Shown in pieces: positions 22,023 through 30,420 of a stretch of 64,000 nucleotides of DNA (its first letter is position 1; every line of letters begins with the position of its first letter). The notes under the pieces are model-generated. The model searched no databases. It saw nothing but the letters and a program-made list of their open reading frames with translations, and was not told the DNA's origin. A program made the position numbers and the translations under genes. This stretch comes from Advenella incenata. GTDB lineage: Bacteria; Pseudomonadota; Gammaproteobacteria; Burkholderiales; Burkholderiaceae_B. The stretch covers positions 1,674,001 to 1,738,000 of the forward strand of contig NZ_SHKO01000001.1 of assembly GCF_004217095.1 (NCBI RefSeq), in the 5' to 3' direction.

Positions 22023-22310
22023 ATGTCGTACTATCTCATCGTCCGGGTAAAAGTGAATGATCCCGAAGGCTATGCTGCCTATACCGCTTTGACTCCGGAT
22101 ATTGTCGCTGCCCATGGCGGGCGATTCCTGGTGCGTTGTCCTGCGCCGGTTACCCTTGAGGGGCCGCAAGAGCAGCAGCGTATCGTTGTGGTGGAGTTTC
22201 CCGATGAGCAGCATGCCCGCAAGTTTTATGACTCTGCCCAGTACCAGACTGCCAAAGCGATCCGCGAGCCCGTTTCCGAGGCACAGTTCCTGATGGTTCC
22301 CGGCGTCTGA
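22023..22310 (+). CDS. DUF1330 family protein
   Basis: A 95-residue protein of the DUF1330 group, a dimeric alpha-beta barrel (ferredoxin-like) fold. Seen: MSYYLIVRVKVNDPEGYAAY, GGRFLVRC, the ending of strand IVVVEFPDEQHARKFYDS and YQTAKAIREP. No biochemical function is established. ATG at 22023 with AGGAG at 22008. It stands alone and converges on cadR. Confidence 0.85.
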   Translation: MSYYLIVRVKVNDPEGYAAYTALTPDIVAAHGGRFLVRCPAPVTLEGPQEQQRIVVVEFPDEQHARKFYDSAQYQTAKAIREPVSEAQFLMVPGV

Positions 22311-22544
22311 GAACGTGCCTTGGCTTAAATCACTACGCTTTCGTCCGAGACCCAGAACACCTTGCAAAAACAGCGGCATGACAAGACATACCCTTGCATG
22401 TGCGGCGCCAAAAATGCCCTGACATATCATTTATAAGTAAAAGTACCTGGGCAAGTATCGATGCCCCTACCCATGACGTGCAGGCCGATTGGCGCGACAA
22501 GCCGACAATGTGTGCCGATGTGTGAGTGGGCTGCGCCCGGGGGC

Positions 22545-22976
22545 TCACAGGTGCGTATGGCCATGCACGTGCGGATCCACCATGTCTGCGGTCTGCAGTT
22601 CCAGAAATATGCCGCAGTTTTTGACATCATGAGGGACAGTGCAGCGTTGTCGCAGCGAGGCCAGTTGCGCTTTCAACTGGCTCAATTCCCGGATGCGCGC
22701 TTCTACGTGTTCAATATGGGCATCAATTGACTGGTTGACCGGCTGGCAATCGTCCGGTGTCTCGTCGTGCGCCTGTAACAGGGTACGGATTTCATCGTGG
22801 GACATATCCAGAATCCGACAATTCCGAATAAAACGCAGGCGCTGTACATGTTCATTATCATAATGCCGGTAATTGCCCTCTGTTCTGACGGGAGCGGGCA
22901 GCAGGCCGGCTTTTTCATAAAAGCGGATGGTTTCAGGCGTGCATCCCTGCAAACGAGCCAATTCTCCGATTTTCAT
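22545..22976 (-). CDS. cadR: MerR-family metal regulator, CadR type
   Basis: A 143-residue MerR-family activator expected to sense Cd(II), possibly Pb(II) or Zn(II). Seen: N-terminal winged helix MKIGELARLQGCTPETIRFYEKAGLLP, the RNYR-like GNYRHYD, then FIRNCRILDMSHDEIRTLL. The CadR-type Cys residues are present in FIRNC, the DDC segment, RCTVPHD and NCGIF, and a His-rich tail ends HVHGHTHL. ATG at 22976 is used; ATG at 22997 is a longer alternative. The gene is divergent from cadA, with the shared operator between them. Confidence 0.9.
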   Translation of the reverse strand: MKIGELARLQGCTPETIRFYEKAGLLPAPVRTEGNYRHYDNEHVQRLRFIRNCRILDMSHDEIRTLLQAHDETPDDCQPVNQSIDAHIEHVEARIRELSQLKAQLASLRQRCTVPHDVKNCGIFLELQTADMVDPHVHGHTHL

Positions 22977-23004
22977 CTTTTTTCCTATGCTGTTCAATAA
23001 TGCC

Positions 23005-23035
23005 TTGACTCTGAAGTTACTTCAGGGTTTTAAAT
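23005..23035 (+). promoter_or_regulatory. MerR-type cadA promoter with long spacer
   Basis: -35 TTGACT (23005-23010) and -10 TTAAAT (23030-23035) are separated by 19 bp, longer than the optimal 17. The dyad CTGAAG-TTA-CTTCAG (23011-23025) lies between them. This is the standard arrangement in which a MerR-family protein untwists the spacer when metal binds. Confidence 0.82.
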
Positions 23036-23065
23036 GCCATTATACGATGCAATTGGAGTACAAGC

Positions 23066-25363
23066 ATGTCAGAGCAGCAAACCCGGGTTACCGCCATCCG
23101 AATCGAGCAAATGGACTGCCCGACTGAAGAGCGGTTATTGCGCAAGGCGCTGGAGAAAAAACCAGGAGTAACCGACCTTCGTTTCAATCTCATGTCCCGC
23201 GTTCTGTCTGTAACGCACGATCCGGCCATACTGGACGAGGTCATGCAGGCGATCCGCAAGATCGGTTTTACGCCGGAGCTGCACGACGGCAAGTCGGCAC
23301 CAGCCAGGACAGTGGGCAAAACAGGCTGCTGCGGGCATTCGCATGACGCGCATGACCATCATGAGCATAAACATGATCACGGTGCAGACGGGCACGCTCA
23401 CGCGCAGCACGCTCATGGACAGGCGCCCAACACACCGCTTGCGCAACCGGAAGGTGAAGTTTCTCCTAATATTGCCGGCGGCATGCTGCCCGCCTGGTGG
23501 CATCTTGCGCTAGGTGGGGCGCTGGCGCTGGCCTCTGAGCTGGTTCACTGGTTCGCTGGGCCAGCCTGGCTGACCATTGTCTGCGCTATTGCTGCCGTTG
23601 CCCTGGCTGGCACTGCAACCTATCGCAAGGGCCTGGTTGCGCTGCGTTATGGCGATTTGAATATCAATGCGCTCATGAGTATTGCTGTTACCTGCGCCTT
23701 GCTGATCGGGCAGTGGCCGGAGGCAGCGATGGTAATGGTGCTGTTTACACTGTCTGAATGGATCGAGGCAAAATCCCTGGATAGAACGCGCGCTGCGGTA
23801 TCCGGCCTAATGAACCTGGCGCCTGAAACGGTGACGGTACAGATCAATGGACAATGGCAGGTACGTGAAGTATCGCAGGTGACCGAAGGCAGTCTTGTGC
23901 GGGTGGCGCCGGGCGAGCGCATCGGGCTGGATGGCCGCATTGTGCGTGGCACGACAACGGTCAATCAAGCGCCCATCACGGGCGAAAGCGTACCGGTGGA
24001 CAAACAGGGTGGAGATACGGTCTTTGCCGGCACGATCAACGAAGCCGGTGAAATTGAAATAGAAGTGACGGCAGCAGCAGACAACACCACGCTGGCCCGC
24101 ATTATCCATCAGATCGAAGAGGCACAGGCAGTGAAAGCGCCGACGCAGCGTTTTGTAGATTCGTTTTCCCGTTATTACACGCCTGCCGTAGTTGTATTGG
24201 CTATTCTGCTCGCAGTCATACCGCCGCTCTTTTTTGGCGGAGCCTGGCTTACCTGGATTTACCAGGCGCTGGTTGTGCTGATTATTGCCTGCCCGTGTGC
24301 CCTGGTTATCTCGACACCGGTAACCGTAGTCAGTGGATTGACCGCAGCAGCCCGCATGGGGATCCTGATCAAGGGCGGCGTGTATCTGGAGCAGGGGCAT
24401 CGCATGCGTTGGCTGGCGCTGGATAAGACCGGTACGATCACGCAGGGTCAGCCGGTGCAGACAGGCATGACGCTGTTAGATCCGGAACGATCAGTCGACG
24501 AGCTGCAGCGCATCGCGGTAAGTCTTGCCGCGCGCTCCGATCATCCTGTTTCCCGGGCCATCGCGCAGGCACCCGAGGCGGCGGCCGTGGCGGCCATGGC
24601 AGTGGGCGAGTTCGTTGCCGTGGCGGGGCGGGGCGTGCACGGCGCTATTGAGGACGAGCGCTGGTATCTGGGCAGTGCCGTATGGGCGCAGGAATTGGGC
24701 CTTATGACCGCTGCGGTACGCGATAGCGTGACGGCTGCGCAAAACAGTGGTCAAAGCGTTGTGCTGCTGATGAACACGCGCGCCGCTAGCATGTTGTTTA
24801 CCGCTGCCGACAAAATCAAGGATAGCAGCGTCAAGGCGATTGAGCAATTGCACCAGTTGGGGGTCAAGACGGTGATGCTGTCGGGCGATCATCAATCGGT
24901 TGTCGACGCCATCGCTAAAACCAGTGGTGTGACGCAAGCGCAGGCGCAGTTGTTGCCGCAGGAAAAACAGCAAGTGGTACAGAAACTGCAACAAGACGGT
25001 CATGCTGTGGTTGGCATGGTCGGAGACGGCATGAATGATGCCCCGGCGTTGGCGCAAGCTGATATTGGCTTCGCGATGGGCGCAATGGGTTCCGATACGG
25101 CAATCGAAACGGCAGACGTGGCGCTGATGGACGACAATCTGCTAAAAATTCCCGCCTTCCTCAGGCTGTCGCGCGTTACGCGGCGGGTGCTGGTGCAGAA
25201 CATTAGCCTGGCACTTGGTATCAAGGCGGTATTCCTGGTGCTTGTCCTGATGGGACTGGGCTCCATGTGGCTCGCTGTCTTTGCCGATGTTGGGGCCAGC
25301 CTGCTGGTGGTGGCAAATGGATTGCGATTATTGCGGGCCGGACCAAGGCTTGCACAGCAATAA
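23066..25363 (+). CDS. cadA: Heavy-metal P-type ATPase, Cd/Zn/Pb exporter CadA
   Basis: A 765-residue P1B-type ATPase exporting Cd(II), Zn(II) or Pb(II). Order: N-terminal HMA-like domain with MDCPTEERLL (about residues 11-75); a His-rich stretch (about 93-122, GHSHDAHDHHEHKHDHG) likely to bind metal; membrane segments; the actuator motif ITGESVPVDK; the metal-site CPC in IIACPCALVIS; phosphorylation motif DKTGTIT; HP motif in SDHPVSRAI; and hinge GDGMNDAPALAQAD. CPC plus a CadR neighbour favours divalent ions over copper. ATG at 23066. Confidence 0.94.
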   Translation: MSEQQTRVTAIRIEQMDCPTEERLLRKALEKKPGVTDLRFNLMSRVLSVTHDPAILDEVMQAIRKIGFTPELHDGKSAPARTVGKTGCCGHSHDAHDHHEHKHDHGADGHAHAQHAHGQAPNTPLAQPEGEVSPNIAGGMLPAWWHLALGGALALASELVHWFAGPAWLTIVCAIAAVALAGTATYRKGLVALRYGDLNINALMSIAVTCALLIGQWPEAAMVMVLFTLSEWIEAKSLDRTRAAVSGLMNLAPETVTVQINGQWQVREVSQVTEGSLVRVAPGERIGLDGRIVRGTTTVNQAPITGESVPVDKQGGDTVFAGTINEAGEIEIEVTAAADNTTLARIIHQIEEAQAVKAPTQRFVDSFSRYYTPAVVVLAILLAVIPPLFFGGAWLTWIYQALVVLIIACPCALVISTPVTVVSGLTAAARMGILIKGGVYLEQGHRMRWLALDKTGTITQGQPVQTGMTLLDPERSVDELQRIAVSLAARSDHPVSRAIAQAPEAAAVAAMAVGEFVAVAGRGVHGAIEDERWYLGSAVWAQELGLMTAAVRDSVTAAQNSGQSVVLLMNTRAASMLFTAADKIKDSSVKAIEQLHQLGVKTVMLSGDHQSVVDAIAKTSGVTQAQAQLLPQEKQQVVQKLQQDGHAVVGMVGDGMNDAPALAQADIGFAMGAMGSDTAIETADVALMDDNLLKIPAFLRLSRVTRRVLVQNISLALGIKAVFLVLVLMGLGSMWLAVFADVGASLLVVANGLRLLRAGPRLAQQ

Positions 25364-25546
25364 TCGGCACCGGATCGTGACACTGAAAGATCGAAAAAGA
25401 TTGTGTCAATAGCAACAAAACATGCCCGGGACACGAGATCGCTTTCATTGCGGTCGCCAGCCCCGGCGCATGGTCATTCATAATATTTCAATTGTCATAA
25501 ATTATAGAGCCCGGAAGACTGCCATTAACATTTAATTGCAAATATA

Positions 25547-25565
25547 AATAGAAATCGTTATCATT
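25547..25565 (+). promoter_or_regulatory. Candidate Fur box before the alcaligin-like operon
   Basis: AATAGAAATCGTTATCATT matches 14 of 18 informative positions of AATGATAATNATTATCATT. It is 34 bp before the receptor start, where a repressor would block the promoter. Confidence 0.68.
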
Positions 25566-25599
25566 TGGCTTTATCATCAAAAGATAACGAGGGCTTTTT

Positions 25600-27780
25600 A
25601 TGGCAGTTTCATCGATGTATTTTGATCTGGGGGGCAGCAAGTTTGCCCCCAATATTCTGTTGGTTTCTATTCTGGGCGCTCTGGCGACGCCAGCGATTGC
25701 ACAGACCGCAACGACCACAGCAGGAACCGCCTCGTCGGTGGCGACTCTACAACCGATCAATGCGGTCAGTGCGAACGATGCCACCAGCGAGGGTACGGGT
25801 CAATACAATGTGCCGGTGGTATCCAGTGCTACACGCCTGCCGTTGTCGCCGCGTGAGACGCCACAAACCATCAATGTGGTAACACGTACGCAAATGGATG
25901 ATTTCCGGCTGAATAACGCGACGTCTTTGCTCTCTGCTGTTCCTGGCGTGTTTGTGCAGCAGGTGGAAACGGATCGCAATTACTACATTATCCGCGGTTA
26001 TGACGTTACCAATTTTCAGGTAGACGGCGTGGGTATGCCGTTTTCTACTGAAGAGCAGATCGGCGACCTGGACATGGCCTTTTATGATCGGGTCGAAGTG
26101 CTCAAGGGGGCCAATGGCCTGTTGTCCAATACCGGTAATCCTTCAGGGACCGTTAATTTCGTACGCAAGCGTCCCAAGCGTGAATTTTCTGCCAACGCGG
26201 GCTTATCGTATAGCTCCTTTGCCACGCGTCGGCTCGATGTGGACATATCCTCGCCACTGAACGACAGCGGCTCGGTACGCGGCCGGCTTATTGGCGCCTA
26301 CCAGAAAGGCAATTCTCATCTTGATCGCTACGGCCTGGAAAAACGTATGCTGGGTGTGATTGTGGATGCAGACCTGGGTGATCGTACAACGTTGACGCTG
26401 GGGCACACCTATCAGAGGAACAAATCGAAATCACCCATGTGGGGCGCCTTATCGCTTTACTATACTGACGGCAGTTCGGTTGATTACGATGTATCGGATA
26501 GTTACGCACCGGACTGGGCATACTGGAATACCACTGATCAAACCAGCTTTGCTGAATTGAATCACGATTGGGGCGGCGGCTGGAAAACCAAAGGCACATT
26601 GACCTACCGCAAGATCACCCAGGATGCGGAACAATTTCTGGCCACTGGCGTTCCTGATCGGGAAACGGGGCTTGGCCTGACCACTTATCCGACCAAGTAT
26701 GACCGGTACGAGAAGCAGTGGATTGGCGATATCAGCACGACCGGAAAATATACGCTTGGCGGACGCGAACACGATGTGATGTTCGGGATCAACGCCAATC
26801 GCAGTAAAAATTATATGACTTCTCTGGACGCGGGCGTGGGTGTCGCTTTGCCCTCACTGTTTACCTGGGATCGGCAATTTCCACGTCCCGATTTTGCGAA
26901 TGGCACGGAAACCTTTTCCGATTTTACAGTTCGTAAAACCACTGCGTTTGCCGCAACACGCTTGAATTTGCATGATGATTTCAAGGTAATTGCCGGGCTT
27001 AACTACACCCGAGCAACCAGCACCGGCGAACACTATGGTGAGCCTCGTGAATACAAGCGTAATAAACTGTCTCCCTACCTGGGCCTGATCTACGACCTGA
27101 ATGACAATTACTCGGTGTATGCCAGTTATACCGGTATATTCAATCCGCAGTCTCAGGTGGATATCAACGGCCAGATCCTGCCTGCCATTGAGGGCAAAAA
27201 CTATGAGATCGGCCTCAAGGGTGAGTCTGTTGACGGCAAGATCAATGGTGGTATCGCCCTGTTCCGTGCAGAGCAAGACAATACAGCAGAATACGACAGC
27301 TTTCTGGATGGCCTGAGCCGATACAAGGCCGTAAACTCACGCTCCACTGGCTTTGAATTGTCATTGCAGGGCGAGGTGATGCCTGGCCTGCAGGTCAGCG
27401 CCGGCTATACCCACTTTTTCTCGATCAAGGATGAAGATGGTAAGGCCGTGCGCGAATTCGTTCCCAAAAACTCATTTACCGTAGCCGCTTCATATGCCGT
27501 GCCTGCAGTGCAGGGACTGAAAGTAGGGGGCGCTGTGCGCTGGCAATCGGAGACGCGCCGTTTACAGGGCCAGACACCGGCTGGAGAAGACATCCATCTG
27601 AAGCAGAAATCGTATGCCGTGGCCGATCTGATGGCCAGTTATGAAGTCAATAAGAATTTCACGGTAGGCGTTAACGTCAAGAACGTGTTTGACAAGAAAT
27701 ACCTGACCTCGACGCAATGGGAGCAGGGCTTTTACGCTCCATCGCGCTCGGTCGGCATGAATGTTCAACTAAAGTACTGA
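25600..27780 (+). CDS. fauA: TonB-dependent ferri-siderophore receptor, FauA-like
   Basis: A 726-residue outer-membrane receptor. It has a signal peptide ending near ATPAIAQ, a plug domain (LSPRETPQTINVVTRTQMDDF, YYIIRGYDVTNFQVDGVG, DRVEVLKGANGLLSNTGNPSGTVNFVRKRP) and a 22-strand barrel ending in aromatic NVQLKY. There is no STN signalling domain. It belongs to the FauA/FpvA/FoxA hydroxamate-type receptor family; its place as first gene of the alcaligin-like operon suggests ferric alcaligin as ligand. ATG at 25600; Fur box upstream. Substrate is inferred from context. Confidence 0.85.
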   Translation: MAVSSMYFDLGGSKFAPNILLVSILGALATPAIAQTATTTAGTASSVATLQPINAVSANDATSEGTGQYNVPVVSSATRLPLSPRETPQTINVVTRTQMDDFRLNNATSLLSAVPGVFVQQVETDRNYYIIRGYDVTNFQVDGVGMPFSTEEQIGDLDMAFYDRVEVLKGANGLLSNTGNPSGTVNFVRKRPKREFSANAGLSYSSFATRRLDVDISSPLNDSGSVRGRLIGAYQKGNSHLDRYGLEKRMLGVIVDADLGDRTTLTLGHTYQRNKSKSPMWGALSLYYTDGSSVDYDVSDSYAPDWAYWNTTDQTSFAELNHDWGGGWKTKGTLTYRKITQDAEQFLATGVPDRETGLGLTTYPTKYDRYEKQWIGDISTTGKYTLGGREHDVMFGINANRSKNYMTSLDAGVGVALPSLFTWDRQFPRPDFANGTETFSDFTVRKTTAFAATRLNLHDDFKVIAGLNYTRATSTGEHYGEPREYKRNKLSPYLGLIYDLNDNYSVYASYTGIFNPQSQVDINGQILPAIEGKNYEIGLKGESVDGKINGGIALFRAEQDNTAEYDSFLDGLSRYKAVNSRSTGFELSLQGEVMPGLQVSAGYTHFFSIKDEDGKAVREFVPKNSFTVAASYAVPAVQGLKVGGAVRWQSETRRLQGQTPAGEDIHLKQKSYAVADLMASYEVNKNFTVGVNVKNVFDKKYLTSTQWEQGFYAPSRSVGMNVQLKY

Positions 27781-27799
27781 AGAATCAAGGTAGCAGATC

Positions 27800-29128
27800 A
27801 TGAAGGGCAGTCAAGCGGCAGACACAATTTACGATGTACTTGGGATAGGTCTGGGGCCGTTCAACCTGGGCCTGGCATGCCTGATGGCGCCAGTGGAAAA
27901 TTTGACTGCCGTGTTTCTGGAGCGCAAAAGCGCGTTCAGCTGGCACGATGGCATGATGATTCCAGGCACGACGTTGCAAAACAACTTCATGGCGGACCTG
28001 GTTACGCTGGCGGACCCGACCAGCCCCTTCACTTATCTGAACTACTGCAGGCAACAGGGAAAAATCTACCGCTATTATTTTCGGGAAAATTTTTATCTGA
28101 CCCGGCAGGAGTACAACCGTTATTGCCAGTGGGCGGCCTCGCAACTGGACAGTGTCCATTATGAACGGCAAGTGACCGCGCTGGCGTATGACGAAGCTGA
28201 TCAATGTTACGTGGCCACAGTAACCGATTTACGCAATCAATGTCAGTTGCAATATCGTGCCCGCAGGCTGGTGGTCGGTATCGGCAGTGTGCCCAGTCTG
28301 CCGGCCTGCGTAGGTGAAGATTATTTGTCGGCGCACACTGGTCAGTACCTGCGGCAAAAAGCCAGATTACAACAAGCGCGCAGAATTACCGTGATCGGCA
28401 GCGGGCAGAGCGGCGCGGAAATTTATTATGATCTGCTCCAGGATATGGAGCAGCACGATTACGAGCTGTACTGGATCACGCGTTCTTCCCGTTTCTTTCA
28501 GATGGAAACCGGCAAACTGACGCTTGAACTGATTACGCCTGACTATGCCGAGCATTTTTACAAGCTGGATGAGCAGCAAAAGCACAGGACGCTGCAGGAT
28601 CAGGTCAGCATTTTCAATGGCATCAATACCAGCCTGATCGAACAGATTTATGATGAGCTGGATGAAAAGTCACCAGACAGTGCTCGCCGCACACACCTGT
28701 ACACCAATATGGCACTTACCCAGTGCAGCCGCCACGGCAGCGACACGGAACTGGTATTCGACCATTGCCAGACGGGCAAGCGGTACCGGTTCATTACAGA
28801 TGAAATCGTGTTTGCCACCGGCTATTGTTATCGTATTCCCGATTTTATGCAGGGGATTGCCGACCGGCTCAATCTGACCAGCCAGGGGCGCTACCACCTG
28901 GCTCAAGACTATGCCGCAGACGTAAATGGTGATGAAGTCTATATTCAGAACGCGGGCTTTGACAGTCACGGCCTGACCAATCCGGACCTGGGATTAAATT
29001 GCTTTCGCAATGCCTGCATTATCAATGCGATCATGAAGCGGGAAGTGTATGCGATTGATTCCGGTACGACATTCCAGGCGTTCACGCCGCAAGAGAACAA
29101 CCAGTTTGCACAGTTGAGCGACAAATGA
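27800..29128 (+). CDS. alcA: Diamine N-hydroxylase for siderophore synthesis (AlcA-like)
   Basis: A 442-residue flavin N-monooxygenase of the lysine/ornithine hydroxylase family. Seen: FAD-binding GIGLGPFNLGLA near the N-terminus, NADPH-binding VIGSGQSGAEIYYDLL, and the C-terminal ATGY (FATGYCYRIPD). In Bordetella AlcA hydroxylates putrescine at nitrogen, the first step of alcaligin; cadaverine (bisucaberin, desferrioxamine) is the alternative substrate. No amino-acid decarboxylase is encoded nearby, so the diamine must come from general metabolism. The start is 20 bp after fauA and the end overlaps the exporter gene by ATGA. Confidence 0.88.
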   Translation: MKGSQAADTIYDVLGIGLGPFNLGLACLMAPVENLTAVFLERKSAFSWHDGMMIPGTTLQNNFMADLVTLADPTSPFTYLNYCRQQGKIYRYYFRENFYLTRQEYNRYCQWAASQLDSVHYERQVTALAYDEADQCYVATVTDLRNQCQLQYRARRLVVGIGSVPSLPACVGEDYLSAHTGQYLRQKARLQQARRITVIGSGQSGAEIYYDLLQDMEQHDYELYWITRSSRFFQMETGKLTLELITPDYAEHFYKLDEQQKHRTLQDQVSIFNGINTSLIEQIYDELDEKSPDSARRTHLYTNMALTQCSRHGSDTELVFDHCQTGKRYRFITDEIVFATGYCYRIPDFMQGIADRLNLTSQGRYHLAQDYAADVNGDEVYIQNAGFDSHGLTNPDLGLNCFRNACIINAIMKREVYAIDSGTTFQAFTPQENNQFAQLSDK

Positions 29129-30420
29129 CCATACGCCTTGCCATCATCATTATGTCTGCATTGGGCATGATGAGCGACACCGTGCTTATCGGCTTTTACC
29201 CGCAGTTTTTCGACATGCGCTATGGCAACACCGATCAGGTGCACACCGGGATGTATGTGGCTGCCATTTCGATTGCTGTCATGTGTACGCTGCCGATCTG
29301 GGTGCGGGTAGCCAAACGGTTTGAGCCCATGTCGCTTATCGGTTTTACCCAGTGCATAGCGGGCCTGCTGTGCCTGTCGGCCATCTGGGCAGAAACCCTG
29401 ACGCAGTACTGGGTTTTGACCATGCTCATGTTCATGTTCAAAAGCAGTTATCTGCTGATGTTTCCGTACCTGATGCGCATCGTCAATAGCGACGAGCATA
29501 GCCGAACCATCGCGCTGCTCTCGGTCGTTGTGCACATATCGGGTATTCTGGCCGCCGCCTCGGGTGGCTACATATTGCAGCACTTGGGCGCGAGTGCTGC
29601 GCTGGTTCTGATGGCTGCCGGTGATTTCGGACAAATGGCCATTACGCTGTGGCTCAACCGCAAGGGAAAAATCATCAAGGTTAACAACCAGCAGCCAATC
29701 AATGCACAGGATATCAAGGATACGGCCGCTATCGTCGCGGATGATGCAACGGCGCCTGCGCCGGTAGCCACACGCCGCGGATTCTCGCATCTGACCAAGG
29801 GTATCCTGACGCTGAGCCTGATTATGTTTGTGTTCGATTTCAGTGCCTATCTGATACGACCATTCTTTTCTGAATACTGGATTTATGCAACGGCGCACAA
29901 GGACCAGACCCTGGCAGGATTGATTTTTGCCATTCCGGGACTGGCGGCGGTGGTTGCCCTGATTGTCAAGCATCGGCTGAGCGCGACGGCGACCCAACGC
30001 AATGAAAACCTGTCCTGGAATTTGCTGTTGTCGCTGGTCGGACTGTACCTGCAGTCGATCCCGTCCGACATCGCCATTGTGATTGGCCGATGCATGTACG
30101 GCTGGGGGCTGTTTCAGATTGCGGTCAAACTGGAGGTCAGCCTGTTTAGCATCAGCCGCAAGGAAGACTATGCGCATCACTTTAGCATCACCAATTTTTT
30201 CCAGAACCTGGGCGTGCTTATTTCCTCCTGGTGTGCAGGATATATCGTCAGTCTGATCAGTCATCAGGCCGTGTTCCTGATCGCAGCAGCGGGCATAGCG
30301 TTAACGTGGCTGGCCAATAAACTGACGCTGGATCTGGACCATATCAAGCCAACTGGTGTCCCGCAGGACACCGATACAGACAGGAGTAAAGAGATTGAAC
30401 TGGAATCCCGGCGCGTTTGA
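29125..30420 (+). CDS. alcS: MFS transporter, probable siderophore exporter (AlcS-like)
   Basis: A 431-residue major-facilitator protein with about 12 membrane segments and a central cytoplasmic loop (about residues 185-220, rich in Ala, Asp and Thr). It overlaps alcA by 4 bp (ATGA) and the acyltransferase/synthetase gene by about 26 bp, so it is part of the same operon. In Bordetella, AlcS of this family exports alcaligin and limits its cytoplasmic level. The role here is inferred from position; residue-level specificity cannot be read. Confidence 0.8.
   Translation: MTIRLAIIIMSALGMMSDTVLIGFYPQFFDMRYGNTDQVHTGMYVAAISIAVMCTLPIWVRVAKRFEPMSLIGFTQCIAGLLCLSAIWAETLTQYWVLTMLMFMFKSSYLLMFPYLMRIVNSDEHSRTIALLSVVVHISGILAAASGGYILQHLGASAALVLMAAGDFGQMAITLWLNRKGKIIKVNNQQPINAQDIKDTAAIVADDATAPAPVATRRGFSHLTKGILTLSLIMFVFDFSAYLIRPFFSEYWIYATAHKDQTLAGLIFAIPGLAAVVALIVKHRLSATATQRNENLSWNLLLSLVGLYLQSIPSDIAIVIGRCMYGWGLFQIAVKLEVSLFSISRKEDYAHHFSITNFFQNLGVLISSWCAGYIVSLISHQAVFLIAAAGIALTWLANKLTLDLDHIKPTGVPQDTDTDRSKEIELESRRV

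Noticed and set aside
23066-25363. Copper-exporting ATPase (CopA) as identity of the P-type ATPase
   Set aside because: The divergent CadR-type regulator, the His-rich N-terminus and the sequence around the CPC motif fit divalent Cd/Zn/Pb export better.
28966-30264. A 432-codon open frame on the minus strand opposite the MFS gene
   Set aside because: It is antisense to a clear transporter, is His/Gln/Arg-rich with no family features, and mirrors codon bias of the real gene.
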